DNA of 64,000 bases from Paramagnetospirillum magneticum AMB-1 (GCF_000009985.1 NC_007626.1:1760745-1824744); one strand, 5' to 3'; counted from the first letter of the stretch, positions 1-8,076 are shown. Notes: a model not told the origin generated them from the sequence alone. A program made the numbers and translations.

Positions 1-460
1 CTTCCACGAGTTGAGGATTGACCTTGTACCGAGGCCCAGGCCGCATTGCCACGCCCTCTGCCTGCATCAATGCTTCCAGGTCAGGTTCCATCTTTCTGGC
101 ATCATCAGGTCGCAGAGATGCCCGTGCCTTTGCCTCAACCCTTCGTACTGATATGGCTGCATCGGGGCGGTTATCGCGGTCAAGGATGTCGGCGGCGATC
201 TCCAGTGCCATGATGTCGTCAATATGGAATTCAGACACCCGCCCAAGAGCCTTCGTCGGCAGACGCCATCGTTTTGTTCGATCTGGTTGGGGAACTTCCT
301 CAAGCTGAGGAAACACACGGGCGATAGCATCCCGCATCCGCTGGGCGGTCCGGCGTCCAACATCGAACATCGTCTCAATGTCGTTCAACGACAGCCCGCC
401 ATGGGAGGCTGACAACTCCAAGGCCAACTGCAATAGGGCTTCAGTTTTGCCGTATCTCAT
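1..460 (-). CDS. WYL-type transcriptional regulator, 3' part cut by window edge
   Basis: Translation from the ATG at 458-460 runs leftwards off the window, leaving the first 153 residues. An in-frame stop lies only five codons upstream, and no other start lies between, so this start is secure. Residues 1-35 form a winged helix (LSLNDIETMFDVGRRTAQRM is the helix-turn-helix), followed by RWRLP and an acidic helical linker, the layout of the HTH-WYL regulators that control stress and phage-defence loci. The ligand-binding WYL domain itself should lie beyond the edge and is not seen. It is divergent from the ADP-ribosylglycohydrolase gene at 579, with 118 bases between them, so it may control that unit. 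Family call is from pattern recognition; the regulatory target is inference. Confidence 0.72.
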   Translation of the reverse strand, partial: MRYGKTEALLQLALELSASHGGLSLNDIETMFDVGRRTAQRMRDAIARVFPQLEEVPQPDRTKRWRLPTKALGRVSEFHIDDIMALEIAADILDRDNRPDAAISVRRVEAKARASLRPDDARKMEPDLEALMQAEGVAMRPGPRYKVNPQLVE

Positions 461-578
461 TGGACACCATTCTGATCACTGACGACGCATGATGATGTCC
501 GAATCTGTCATGTGATGCCAGTAGGGTTCTGGATTGAAAGTTAACTTAAATGCACGCCATTTCACGGAGAACCCAGGC

Positions 579-1379
579 ATGTATGGTGCGATCGCAGGCG
601 ACATCATCGGGTCGATCTACGAGTTTGAGAATCACAAGAGCAGGTCGTTCCCGCTGTTCACTGAGGGGGCCTCCTTCTTCACCGACGACACCATCTGCAC
701 CATGGCCGTCATGGAGGCGTTGCTGGATGACGCCGACCCCGCCGTTACCTTGAGGAAATGGGGGGCTGAATTTCCTGATGCTGGTTACGGGGGAATGTTC
801 GGATCATGGCTTCGTCGCCCTGATATGCCACCCTACAATAGCTATGGCAATGGATCGGCCATGCGGGTCAGTCCCGCTGGGTTCCTGGCTTATAGCCTTG
901 ATGAAGCAGTTGAACTCGCCATCAAGGTGACGGCGGTGACGCATGATCACCCGGACGGAATCGCTGGAGCGGTGGCGACTGCATCGGCAATTTATCTGGC
1001 ATTCCACGGCGAGGATCGCCCGTCGATTCGTTCATTCATCACGGACCGCTTTGGTTACGACATGAGCCAGTCGGTCGATGAAATTCGGCCATGGTATGAG
1101 TTTGATGAAACCTGCCCCGGCAGTGTCCCCCAGGCATTGACGTGTGCGTTGGAGGCCACTTCCTACGAAGAGGCGATCCGAAATGCGATTTCAATCGGCG
1201 GTGACTCCGATACAATCGCCTGCATTGCTGGGGCTGTTGCTGAAGCTTTATTCGGCGTTCCACACGATATCGCTGTTGAAGCTGATGCTCGTATGTATCC
1301 ATCAATGGTTCGACTGATCTCACGGATGTATCAGGTGCGAGGTCGTGCCAATCCGACTAAAAAATCTGAAATGGCATGA
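579..1379 (+). CDS. ADP-ribosylglycohydrolase (DraG/ARH family)
   Basis: About 266 residues, the usual size of DraG/ARH hydrolases, which remove ADP-ribose from proteins (or nucleic acid) using two divalent metals. The start MYGAIAGDIIGS is chosen because GGAGA sits 8 bases upstream (566-570); an open frame continues to 534 but lacks a ribosome site. Visible family motifs in order: GDIIGSIYE near the N-terminus, the metal-binding FTDDT, GNGSAMRVSP, THDHPDGIAGA and the C-terminal metal site GGDSDTIACIAGA. All expected metal ligands appear to be present, so it is probably active. It lies in the low-GC island, divergent from a WYL regulator and 1.1 kb before a macro-domain gene, so two different ADP-ribose-removing folds sit together. 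The physiological substrate cannot be read from the sequence. Confidence 0.9.
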   Translation: MYGAIAGDIIGSIYEFENHKSRSFPLFTEGASFFTDDTICTMAVMEALLDDADPAVTLRKWGAEFPDAGYGGMFGSWLRRPDMPPYNSYGNGSAMRVSPAGFLAYSLDEAVELAIKVTAVTHDHPDGIAGAVATASAIYLAFHGEDRPSIRSFITDRFGYDMSQSVDEIRPWYEFDETCPGSVPQALTCALEATSYEEAIRNAISIGGDSDTIACIAGAVAEALFGVPHDIAVEADARMYPSMVRLISRMYQVRGRANPTKKSEMA

Positions 1380-1455
1380 TGTAATTTTGTAAGTTATTTG
1401 GCCTATGGTTTCTACTATACGCAATTCTAATGTTGACAGAAATGGGGCGGCGAAA

Positions 1456-2277
1456 ATGGACGAGAAAAAATGGGCTGAAGCTCATCATTGTGCGGCCATT
1501 TATTCCGCCGAATGGCTTGCGGCAGATGGATATGACATAATTTTCGTAAAGGCGGACCCTTTTCCGCCATATGATTTGGCTGCCAGGCACACCCAGCGGC
1601 TCATTATAGCGGCCATTTCATTTGAGATTGATGGCGTTGGTATCTGGGGGCGTTCCGAGGAGCAGCTATCAAAGCTTCTTGATGTTGCTGCTGATAACGA
1701 GGCTGTCGCATGCGTGTGCCACGTCAAAATGGACGCAACTAATAAAGTTAGAAATATCTCTCTAATTAACTGGCAAACAGGATTGGCATACGACTGGAGA
1801 AATGATGATAAACATGATGTGGATGGCGTTGAAATCGGCCCACACGAATTAATGTGGAATGGAATTGGCTATGTTGTTTCAAAAACAGAAAGTTACGGTT
1901 TCAAGGTGCTCTGGATAAATTGGGCCTACGCAGACATTCCTAGCATTATTGTGGAAGAAGCTGACGGGAAAAGTGTCGCGATATTGGTTCGATGTGCCAG
2001 GAGGCCGCTTAAAATTGCTCCTATCTGTCCAATATCTCTGCGGTCAGCGGTTTCTTGGGCGGGTAAACATAATTTGCCGCTGGAAATTGTTTCCGTTGGT
2101 CAAGTAAGCGTAAACGATCCATTTGACCCCGCATTTGACGACGAGAGTACTACTTCGCATTTAGTTGTACCTCTATATAGGGGGGTCTCGGTATTTGCGA
2201 GTATTGATGGCCCTTATGAAGTCGGCGAATATCCCGGCCACCTACAAGAAGATATTTCCTCATTACGCTGCCACTAA
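1456..2277 (+). CDS. Hypothetical protein between two ADP-ribose genes
   Basis: A 273-residue protein starting MDEKKWAEAHHCAAIYSAE; an upstream in-frame ATG at 1405 would add 17 poorly conserved-looking residues and has no ribosome site, so 1456 is preferred but not certain. No signal peptide or membrane segment is seen. The sequence is mixed alpha/beta with many aromatic residues (WNGIGYVV, KVLWINWAYAD) and an acidic C-terminal third. I do not recognise the family. It lies 76 bases after the ADP-ribosylglycohydrolase and before the macro-domain gene, all on the same strand, so it could be a partner of these enzymes; that is inference from position only. Codons are A/T-rich like the rest of the island. 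Confidence 0.6.
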   Translation: MDEKKWAEAHHCAAIYSAEWLAADGYDIIFVKADPFPPYDLAARHTQRLIIAAISFEIDGVGIWGRSEEQLSKLLDVAADNEAVACVCHVKMDATNKVRNISLINWQTGLAYDWRNDDKHDVDGVEIGPHELMWNGIGYVVSKTESYGFKVLWINWAYADIPSIIVEEADGKSVAILVRCARRPLKIAPICPISLRSAVSWAGKHNLPLEIVSVGQVSVNDPFDPAFDDESTTSHLVVPLYRGVSVFASIDGPYEVGEYPGHLQEDISSLRCH

Positions 2278-2492
2278 TTTTTTTGATGCACATCCCAGCC
2301 AGGGTTTTCCGGGCACTCTAACCGTTGATGCCGGATGTATGAAGTGCATACACACTTTAGATTTAATCCGAGTCATATGTGGCTCTCAAGTTCAATAGCG
2401 ATTCATTATGTATGGTGAAATGTTTACAGTGTATAAAGTGATCGTCACGGTGGGCAGCCTAATGAAATGCCTGTTCGATTCGCAGCAAGTCT

Positions 2493-3011
2493 ATGATTGA
2501 CGCCCGTGTCTGCATAGAGGTCGGCGATATTCTCGGATGGGAGGGGGATGCAATCGTCAATCCCGCACACACGAGCCTTCTCGCAGGGTCTGGACTTTGT
2601 GGCATCATCCATCGGATGGCAGGTCCCGAATTGGAGCAGGCTGCGAAGCTGCTTGCTCCATGTCCTGTCGGTGAAGTCAGGGTCACCCCCGCTTTTGCCT
2701 TGAAATGTCGGCGAGTCATCCACGCGGTTGGCCCGAGGTGGTGGGACGGAACCCGGAATGAAATTGAACATCAGGCTCGCATGTACGCCAACATTGCTGT
2801 CGCCGCTGAGACTTATGGAATGCGAGAGGTTACCGTTCCCGCCATCGGGATTGGAATCCATCGTTTTCCAACCGAGATTGCCGCAGAAATCTGCTGCACC
2901 ACCCTGGCGTCATACGTCGGGGAAGTGCGATTTAGAATTTTGTTGCCATCCTCTGAATTGGCCAATATCTATCGCAATAAGTTAAATTCATTATTAATAA
3001 AAAACTGTTGA
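2493..3011 (+). CDS. Macro-domain protein (ADP-ribose binding/hydrolysing)
   Basis: 172 residues forming a single macro domain. Visible signatures are VGDIL at the N-terminus, DAIVNPAHTSLLAGSG (the family VNAAN..L..GGG loop, here VNPAH and GSG), GIIHRMAGPEL, the CPVGEVRVTPAF strand, VIHAVGPRWW and PAIGIGIHRFP. Members of this fold bind ADP-ribose, and several release it from modified proteins or DNA. The changed VNPAH and GSG loops differ from the best-known deacetylase type, so binding is more secure than catalysis. The ribosome site is weak (no clear GGAG before 2493). A 215-base gap separates it from the previous gene, so it may have its own promoter. No DarT-like ADP-ribosyltransferase was recognised beside it. 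Confidence 0.82.
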   Translation: MIDARVCIEVGDILGWEGDAIVNPAHTSLLAGSGLCGIIHRMAGPELEQAAKLLAPCPVGEVRVTPAFALKCRRVIHAVGPRWWDGTRNEIEHQARMYANIAVAAETYGMREVTVPAIGIGIHRFPTEIAAEICCTTLASYVGEVRFRILLPSSELANIYRNKLNSLLIKNC

Positions 3012-3134
3012 CACTCGGCATAGTGATGGCAATTCAGTACAATACAGCCTACTGCAAATACACATTTTTCAACAATTTTTGTTATTAACTGCGGCGTGAG
3101 GGTGGAGGTCTTAGCATTAGGTGTTTCATGTGAG

Positions 3135-3746
3135 TCATTGATGTTTATTCCTACTGCGTTCAACCCAACCAGAGTCTTCAGGATATTTGCTCAAAAGTGC
3201 CTGCATCCGGCTGATTGCGAAGTTGGCAATATCCTCACAATGCTGAATTTTCGCTCCGTTATTTTTGACATATCGCATGTCGCGAAGTGCGACCTGTGTA
3301 TAGGTCAATATTGCACGCGACTCAGACATCACGATTCCATGAGAAATGTATCCAAATGACGGAGAAAACAATAGATCGTTGTCATTTAGCCATTGCATTG
3401 ATATTTCGGCATACTGACTGATCGTTCTCTCCAGACTTGAGCAGTATTCACCACGATCATGCAGGTTCATGCCATTGCTGTCCCGTCCAAGTACGGATTC
3501 TTTTTCCCGGTGCCAGTATCCTGGGGTGTTGATCTCGTCGTATGTGATGGGCGGCGGCGATGGCTCCGAGCCGAGGGAGTAATAATTCGGCAGGTTCGGA
3601 TCACGCTGATAGATCGGCGGAGGAGCGGCCTTAATCACACCGGCAACACCTTTGTCCGTCATATAGAAGACGCCTTCCTGTGCATTTGCGGCAAATGTCG
3701 CAGTTAACAGCAAGCAGACTGATAGCAGCATGACTTGCGAACGCAT
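3135..3746 (-). CDS. Exported hypothetical protein
   Basis: 203 residues starting MRSQVMLLSV with a typical Sec signal peptide; cleavage is expected after ANA (about residue 22). The start is set by GGAGGG six bases before the ATG at 3746; a TTG start four codons upstream is less likely. The mature part is proline-rich at first (AAPPPIYQRDPNLPNYY) and then helical with two cysteines (GEYCSS and IQHCED) that may form a disulfide. The rest of the island is mostly cytoplasmic, so a secreted product is notable. I do not recognise the family, and no neighbour gives a function. Confidence 0.65.
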   Translation of the reverse strand: MRSQVMLLSVCLLLTATFAANAQEGVFYMTDKGVAGVIKAAPPPIYQRDPNLPNYYSLGSEPSPPPITYDEINTPGYWHREKESVLGRDSNGMNLHDRGEYCSSLERTISQYAEISMQWLNDNDLLFSPSFGYISHGIVMSESRAILTYTQVALRDMRYVKNNGAKIQHCEDIANFAISRMQALLSKYPEDSGWVERSRNKHQ

Positions 3747-3829
3747 AATGCCCTCCAAGCAATCTGATGTATGTGCTTGTTACAATATAACCACATAAAT
3801 ACATAGTATCAATATATGCGGGGTAAGCT

Positions 3830-4021
3830 ATGCGATTGAATGATTTTACTATTTCACCGGAAGATGCCGTTTCTGTTGCTCCGGGACGATTGCCGCCGGT
3901 TTATGATGAAAACCTCGTTAGATTTGAGGTGATGGCCGTCCTTGACCTACTCCGAGGTGCTTTACATGATGCTCAACGTCTTCTCGACTTGATTGACCGA
4001 GTTCCAACATCGCGTTTGTGA
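3830..4021 (+). CDS. Small hypothetical protein
   Basis: A 63-residue frame (MRLNDFTISPEDAVSV...) with GGGG about eight bases before the ATG. The second half is a leucine-rich amphipathic helix (AVLDLLRGALHDAQRLLDLI). Its last 49 bases overlap the 3' end of the convergent phosphatase gene, which weakens the case. No family recognised. Confidence 0.35.
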   Translation: MRLNDFTISPEDAVSVAPGRLPPVYDENLVRFEVMAVLDLLRGALHDAQRLLDLIDRVPTSRL

Positions 4022-4518
4022 CCGTCAATCGCAGCAACCATCCGTCCTTCAGCACGAAGAATCCGGTCTGCGAATTTTACGATGAGCCTGTTTGGCATCG
4101 CTCCGGGCCGTAGCTCCATGATCAGGTCCATGGCTTCTGCCGCAGGTAGGTGCAGGCATGCCAGTAAGAATCCGGCGGCTGTCGAGCGAGATATTCCTGC
4201 CCAGCAATGGCATAAAATTCGGCCACCGCTGGGTATCTCTCGACCAAAATCAATGATGGTCTGAGCATGGTCCACGCTGGGGTGTTCGTTCCGTCCCTGT
4301 CGATCAAGTGACTTTCCAACCACTCCCCCCATCGCGTGTAAGTCATAAAATCTGAGACTCAGCACCTTGATCGATCCAGGGAAGACCAATGGATCGTCAT
4401 GGTCATCGCCGGGGTCCAAAATTGAGATGATGTGAGTTGGGCCGAAGGCTTCCAACTCGTCACCAAGCTCATCCAGCCCGCAGATGGTCATTGCGAAGGG
4501 CAATTTTGTCTTGGTCAT
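3973..4518 (-). CDS. Tyrosine/dual-specificity-type protein phosphatase
   Basis: 181 residues from the ATG at 4518, which is preceded by a strong GGGAGGGAG ribosome site. The active-site loop HCWAGISRSTA matches the HC-x5-R signature of cysteine-dependent phosphatases, and the upstream helix and the Asp-bearing loop (SILDPGDDHDD) fit the general acid region. The C-terminal part LLACLHLPAAEAMDLIMELRPGA is the helical layout of the compact bacterial phosphatases often labelled as protein tyrosine phosphatase. The product is cytoplasmic; no membrane segment is seen. It stands alone on its strand in the island, and its substrate is unknown. Confidence 0.78.
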   Translation of the reverse strand: MTKTKLPFAMTICGLDELGDELEAFGPTHIISILDPGDDHDDPLVFPGSIKVLSLRFYDLHAMGGVVGKSLDRQGRNEHPSVDHAQTIIDFGREIPSGGRILCHCWAGISRSTAAGFLLACLHLPAAEAMDLIMELRPGAMPNRLIVKFADRILRAEGRMVAAIDGHKRDVGTRSIKSRRR

Positions 4519-4655
4519 GATGCTCCCTCCCAGGATGTGGGCGGGAACAATATCAGGTTTGAATGTGTCGGCCAATTTGGGCGGTCAAAATAAATTCACA
4601 TCCATGAAGGTATTCGCTGCTGGGATAAATACACCTGCAACAGCAGGAGTCGTTC

Positions 4656-4964
4656 ATGCGAAAATTAGAAGAGATATATAAAGAGTTTCATTCGTTGGGA
4701 ATTGTAACTTCTGGTCGCGATTTTGGTGAATGGTTAAACAGAAGCCAGAGCTACTTGAGTAGTTCAAAATCGAGAAGCCGTCGAATATCAACCGAAGCAC
4801 TTTTGGCATTGGTTTCGAATGTGACTGAGGTAATTGATTCGACCAATGAAGCTGCGGTTCTTTGTTCCGATGAAATTCAGATCAAGGAACTGCAAGAAGG
4901 TGTCAAGGCACTTAAGATTCTTGAGAATGAAGCATGGACCGAAATCTGGCGTCGGGTGAGGTGA
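4656..4964 (+). CDS. Short hypothetical protein, possible DUF6626-like
   Basis: 102 residues (MRKLEEIYKEFHSLGIVTSG) with GCAGGAG eight bases upstream. The pattern of an N-terminal helix, RDFGEWLNRSQSYLSSSKS and a helical ISTEALLALVSN stretch resembles short helix-turn-helix-like proteins of mobile elements, possibly the DUF6626 family; I am not sure of the family. A 10-base inverted repeat (4972-5000) lies directly after it and before the convergent gene at 5012. Confidence 0.55.
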   Translation: MRKLEEIYKEFHSLGIVTSGRDFGEWLNRSQSYLSSSKSRSRRISTEALLALVSNVTEVIDSTNEAAVLCSDEIQIKELQEGVKALKILENEAWTEIWRRVR

Positions 4965-4971
4965 TGGGGGA

Positions 4972-5000
4972 TGTGGCAGGAAGCACCTCCTCCTGCCACA
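4972..5000. terminator. Hairpin between convergent genes
   Basis: TGTGGCAGGA (4972-4981) pairs with TCCTGCCACA (4991-5000) around a nine-base loop. It lies between the convergent genes ending at 4964 and 5012, where a shared terminator is expected. There is no long T-run on either strand. Confidence 0.5.
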
Positions 5001-5011
5001 CCACATCCATA

Positions 5012-5581
5012 TCACGCAGCTTTCGGCGTAGTAGCTGGGATCGGCTTGTGTGTCGGACGACGCCAAACCCATCGCATGTATTTGCCCGGCACCACGATGA
5101 TCTCACCCCTTTGGGTCGTCAGGGTTTGGATGTGCTCGATGGTACCAAGACGTGGGTCTTCATCGGATGGCTTGCTGATATTGATTGCTTTCAAGTCGAT
5201 CTCGATCATCAACCCGTTTCGGGATAGGACGAAGTACGGCAGCAATGTGTCCTCATTGCCAATTGCCGCTGGTTCGCCGATCCGTCTGTCTGTTTTGGCT
5301 ATTACAGGGCTGAAATAGGTCCGTTCCTGGACCTGATGGGCTTCGTGATAGACACGGTATAGCTCGACATGGCTGGCCCGGCTCTTATGGACGCCAGTGA
5401 GTAGCTTAGTCACGTCCTTGTGTTCCACAAATTGAACACGATATGTGGTCCCGTCGATAATTACGTTTCCGGTGAATACATAGCGATCCGAAAATGAGAC
5501 GGATTTCCGTCCCCGCTTCGGTTCTGTTTTGGGCGTTTCCGCCCATATGCAGATATACTCAAGTTCAAGTGATTGGTTCAT
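5012..5581 (-). CDS. Hypothetical protein downstream of a 30-base repeat array
   Basis: 189 residues starting MNQSLELEYICIWAETPK, with AGGA about nine bases before the ATG. The body is beta-rich (YVFTGNVIIDGTTYRVQFVEHKD, split here across strands) and basic, without a signal peptide or membrane helix. No family recognised. What is notable is its promoter region: three exact copies of TTAGTCCGTATTG at 30-base spacing plus an inverted copy lie 23-113 bases upstream of its start, so expression is probably controlled by a protein that binds them, perhaps this protein itself. Confidence 0.55.
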   Translation of the reverse strand: MNQSLELEYICIWAETPKTEPKRGRKSVSFSDRYVFTGNVIIDGTTYRVQFVEHKDVTKLLTGVHKSRASHVELYRVYHEAHQVQERTYFSPVIAKTDRRIGEPAAIGNEDTLLPYFVLSRNGLMIEIDLKAINISKPSDEDPRLGTIEHIQTLTTQRGEIIVVPGKYMRWVWRRPTHKPIPATTPKAA

Positions 5582-5603
5582 TTCCTTTTTCCTGTTTCTG
5601 TAG

Positions 5604-5694
5604 TTAGTCCGTATTGTAGGCTAAATCATTGAGTTAGTCCGTATTGCAGGACAAGTTGGAAAATTAGTCCGTATTGCTCTTCAATACGGACTAA
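5604..5694. repeat. 30-base direct repeats with terminal inverted copy
   Basis: TTAGTCCGTATTG occurs at 5604-5616, 5634-5646 and 5664-5676, exactly 30 bases apart, and its reverse complement CAATACGGACTAA at 5682-5694. The third copy and the inverted copy form a 13-base-pair hairpin with a CTCTT loop. The array sits just upstream of the minus-strand gene starting at 5581 and is probably an operator or iteron array. Confidence 0.85.
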
Positions 5695-6361
5695 GTCCAA
5701 CATGGCTATTTATGAATCAGATATATACAACACCGACAACTCATTCCTTTCGTTTGTCTCAACACCATGACGCCTTCGGCGTCGAGATGAAGTCCGTTCA
5801 TGATTTCGTAGTTACAACACCGACAACTCATCACTTCGTTCTGTCTCAACACCGGGACGCCTTCGGCGTCGAGATGAATTCAGTTCATAAGTTCATGTCT
5901 ACAACACCGACAACTCATCACTTCGTTCTGTCTCAAAACCACCCTGCCTCTGGCAGGAAATCAGATCGGTTACGCCTGTGGCGGCTCATGCCGGATCACA
6001 TGAAGTAGCCGAAGGCGTATCATGGCCTCGACGAGCTATTTTCTGTCGGGCTAACATGAACCGGCAATTTGTTTGTTATTTGCTGATGGCTAATATATGC
6101 GGAAATATTCAGCCATATCGAATCAGGTCGCAGGCCGGTATGACCTTGCTAACTTCCATCCATGGAGAAATCAGACCATTTTGTGAAATGAATTGCGATC
6201 ACTTATCAGGCTTAACGACTGATGACTAAATCCATCACTACATTGATGTCGAGACGCCATGTGGCCGTGCGGCCATATCATGAAATATATTCATGTGGCT
6301 ATCTTGGCCTTTAGTAAATACGGCTATATCATTCATGCAATGTTGATGCATGGAGGCCATT
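5695..6361. other. Non-coding stretch with structured repeats
   Basis: No convincing gene is seen in this ~670-base stretch. It contains the 87-base tandem repeats (5727-5957) described separately and a further small hairpin CGCC-TGT-GGCG at 5973-5983. The part 6030-6361 is A/T-rich and holds the promoter region of the gene at 6362. Confidence 0.6.
5727..5957. repeat. 87-base tandem repeats with swapped hairpin stem
   Basis: Units start at 5727, 5814 and 5901, each opening with ACAACACCGACAACTCAT. Units 1 and 2 carry the hairpin GACGCC-TTC-GGCGTC (5769-5783 and 5856-5870). Unit 3 carries CCTGCC-TCT-GGCAGG at exactly the same offset (5943-5957): all pairing is kept although the stem sequence changed. 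Unit 3 then diverges. This points to a structured RNA or DNA element rather than a protein gene. Confidence 0.8.
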
Positions 6362-6799
6362 ATGTTGCAGCTTAAGTTCAGTAACGAAAAGAAGGTGCTT
6401 GTTTCCGAAGCACGCAAGAAGTCCCCCCGGCAGGTTGTGCTGGACGGCATTCATAATCAGGTGGAACTGCTGAAGAATCCGAACTACACGGTGGAACGGG
6501 TTCGATATTCCAAGGGAACCGAAGGCGGGAACACCCGTCTAAGCATCAGTCGTCCGCCCCAACCCTGGTTCTGGCGGTCGGCCTCTGGCGACAATCTGCT
6601 GCTGGAAATCAGGTATGGTCGCACCGTGGTTGAACTCCAGGGACAGGGGATGGCCAACACCGTGATTGCGGGCAAGACACCGGCGGATGCCATCAAACTG
6701 CTGGAACAGATCGCTACTGCCGTAAAGAATGGTGAACTCGATGAACCTCTGGAAGCGGCCAAGATCAAGGCGAGGCACCGTCGCAACAAGGTCGAGTAG
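6362..6799 (+). CDS. Hypothetical protein resembling DUF6641
   Basis: 145 residues from the ATG at 6362, chosen because GGAGG lies eight bases upstream; an ATG at 6350 is the alternative. The order of features fits the phage/ICE-associated family I know as DUF6641: a basic N-terminus (RKKSPRQVVLDGIHNQVELL), an aromatic PWFWRSASGDNLLLEIRYG strand pair, then a helix with GELDEPLEAAKIKARHRR. No catalytic motif is visible and the role is unknown. A 13-base-pair hairpin (6823-6853) follows. Confidence 0.6.
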   Translation: MLQLKFSNEKKVLVSEARKKSPRQVVLDGIHNQVELLKNPNYTVERVRYSKGTEGGNTRLSISRPPQPWFWRSASGDNLLLEIRYGRTVVELQGQGMANTVIAGKTPADAIKLLEQIATAVKNGELDEPLEAAKIKARHRRNKVE

Positions 6800-6822
6800 C
6801 TGGATATCATCGGATCGCGTTA

Positions 6823-6853
6823 CCGGGGCAGGTTGATCACCAACCTGCCCCGG
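6823..6853. terminator. Bidirectional hairpin terminator
   Basis: CCGGGGCAGGTTG (6823-6835) pairs perfectly with CAACCTGCCCCGG (6841-6853) around ATCAC. It lies between the convergent genes ending at 6799 and 6864. Confidence 0.7.
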
Positions 6854-6863
6854 ATGATTTTAG

Positions 6864-7352
6864 TTAAGAAACGCAGCCACAATCTGGTGCTTCATAGCGG
6901 CGATACCATCGAACGGTGTTTTCTGATTTGTAGCATATTTTTATCGACGGCATGAGTTCGAGCAGCTTATCACGGAATATAGCCTGCCATCCTCTTGGGT
7001 ATAAGTTTCTATCTTTGTGGTTTTTCCTATATTCAGTGGCGTAGTCTATCGCCTGAAACTGCTTGTCATATGGCAATGCCGTTACCAGTTCTGCATTTTT
7101 GTTCATCGATTGGTGGAATTTCATTTTTATATATACAATGTCGTCACTAACGACGTCGGCGACAATGAAGTTTAGTTTTGCCTTTCTATATGTATCCGTC
7201 TTGCGAGTTTGCTTTATCCCGTAGGCAGCCCCAACGCCAATAGAGATAATTTTACCATTTGTTATATATGAAATTTCACCGCCCAAATTATCGCGAACGA
7301 AGCTCAATGCGTTTCGTAGCGTGACCGATCTAACAACTATCACAACCTTCAT
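6864..7352 (-). CDS. Hypothetical protein
   Basis: 162 residues starting MKVVIVVRSVTLRNALSFV, with GGATGAAAA directly before the ATG. The N-terminal two thirds look like alternating strands (EISYITNGKIISIGVGAA), the C-terminal third is basic and aromatic (YRKNHKDRNLYPRGWQAI) and ends with two cysteines. Strongly A/T-rich codons mark it as island sequence. No family recognised. Confidence 0.5.
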   Translation of the reverse strand: MKVVIVVRSVTLRNALSFVRDNLGGEISYITNGKIISIGVGAAYGIKQTRKTDTYRKAKLNFIVADVVSDDIVYIKMKFHQSMNKNAELVTALPYDKQFQAIDYATEYRKNHKDRNLYPRGWQAIFRDKLLELMPSIKICYKSENTVRWYRRYEAPDCGCVS

Positions 7353-7494
7353 TTTTCATCCTTTCGCAAAAGCCGTATTGCGGCTATATGCGATAGGATC
7401 GACTATGCGGTTGAAGATTGGCAATAAACAAATGCATAATATAAAAGCGATGTAATTATATAAAATCCTATGTAGATAGAAAATGTTGCGGTGA

Positions 7495-8076
7495 TTAGAT
7501 TAAGTTGACCAGCCGCCGCTGCGAATCCGAATCGGACTCGATGTAACGGGCCGTCATCGCCAGACTGCGATGTCCTGCAAGTTGTTGGACATCACGCAAA
7601 GAACCACCGGCCTGTCCAACCTTTCGGGCCGCGTTGGTGACGAACGTCCGTCGTCCACTATGCGATGAGCATCCCAGAAATCCGAGGCGATCATAAAGGC
7701 GGGAGAACCACGCGACGACGGTGTTCGCCGTCATCCCTATACCGCGTTCCGAAAAAATTACGGGATGGTCTGGACTGCGAATTCCTCGGGCATGCAATTC
7801 GACCAGGGCCGACCTCAATTCCCGGTTCATTGGGATCGACCGACCCGACGCCCGTTTTGTTGCTTTATCCTCCAAGTGGATCATGTCGCCCACTTCGCCG
7901 GTCGCGGTCAGTACCATCGACCATGTGATGCAGGCAATTTCCTTGGCCCTGAGGCCGGCCTTCGCCGACAACAGGAACATGACCCGATCACGAACTCCAT
8001 GCCGGGTCGATCCAAGATGAAGCAAAACTGTCGAGATTTGGGTCGCCGTGAGAACCTTTGCCTGCTTGCCTGCCAT
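7495..8076 (-). CDS. Tyrosine recombinase, catalytic domain only
   Basis: 193 residues from the ATG at 8076. The catalytic residues of the phage-integrase/XerCD family can be followed in order: Arg in AGLRAKEI, Lys in the SGRSIPM region strand, His-x-x-Arg in HSGRRTF, His in LAGHRSL and the nucleophile Tyr in ARYIES. The N-terminal SAM-like core-binding domain of about 90 residues is missing, and no start further upstream is open with that content, so the protein is a compact or truncated recombinase. It is the second recombinase of the island; the full-length P4-type integrase at 12662 is the more likely agent of integration. A perfect 22-base palindrome (8192-8213) lies upstream of its start. 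Confidence 0.82.
   Translation of the reverse strand: MAGKQAKVLTATQISTVLLHLGSTRHGVRDRVMFLLSAKAGLRAKEIACITWSMVLTATGEVGDMIHLEDKATKRASGRSIPMNRELRSALVELHARGIRSPDHPVIFSERGIGMTANTVVAWFSRLYDRLGFLGCSSHSGRRTFVTNAARKVGQAGGSLRDVQQLAGHRSLAMTARYIESDSDSQRRLVNLI

Noticed and set aside
5604..5694. CRISPR array
   Set aside because: Repeats are 13 bases with only 17-base intervals, the last copy is inverted, and no cas genes are present.
5712..6008. 98-residue open frame across the 87-base repeats
   Set aside because: No ribosome site, and the compensatory stem swap between units argues for structure rather than coding; 87 is a multiple of three, so the frame stays open by default.
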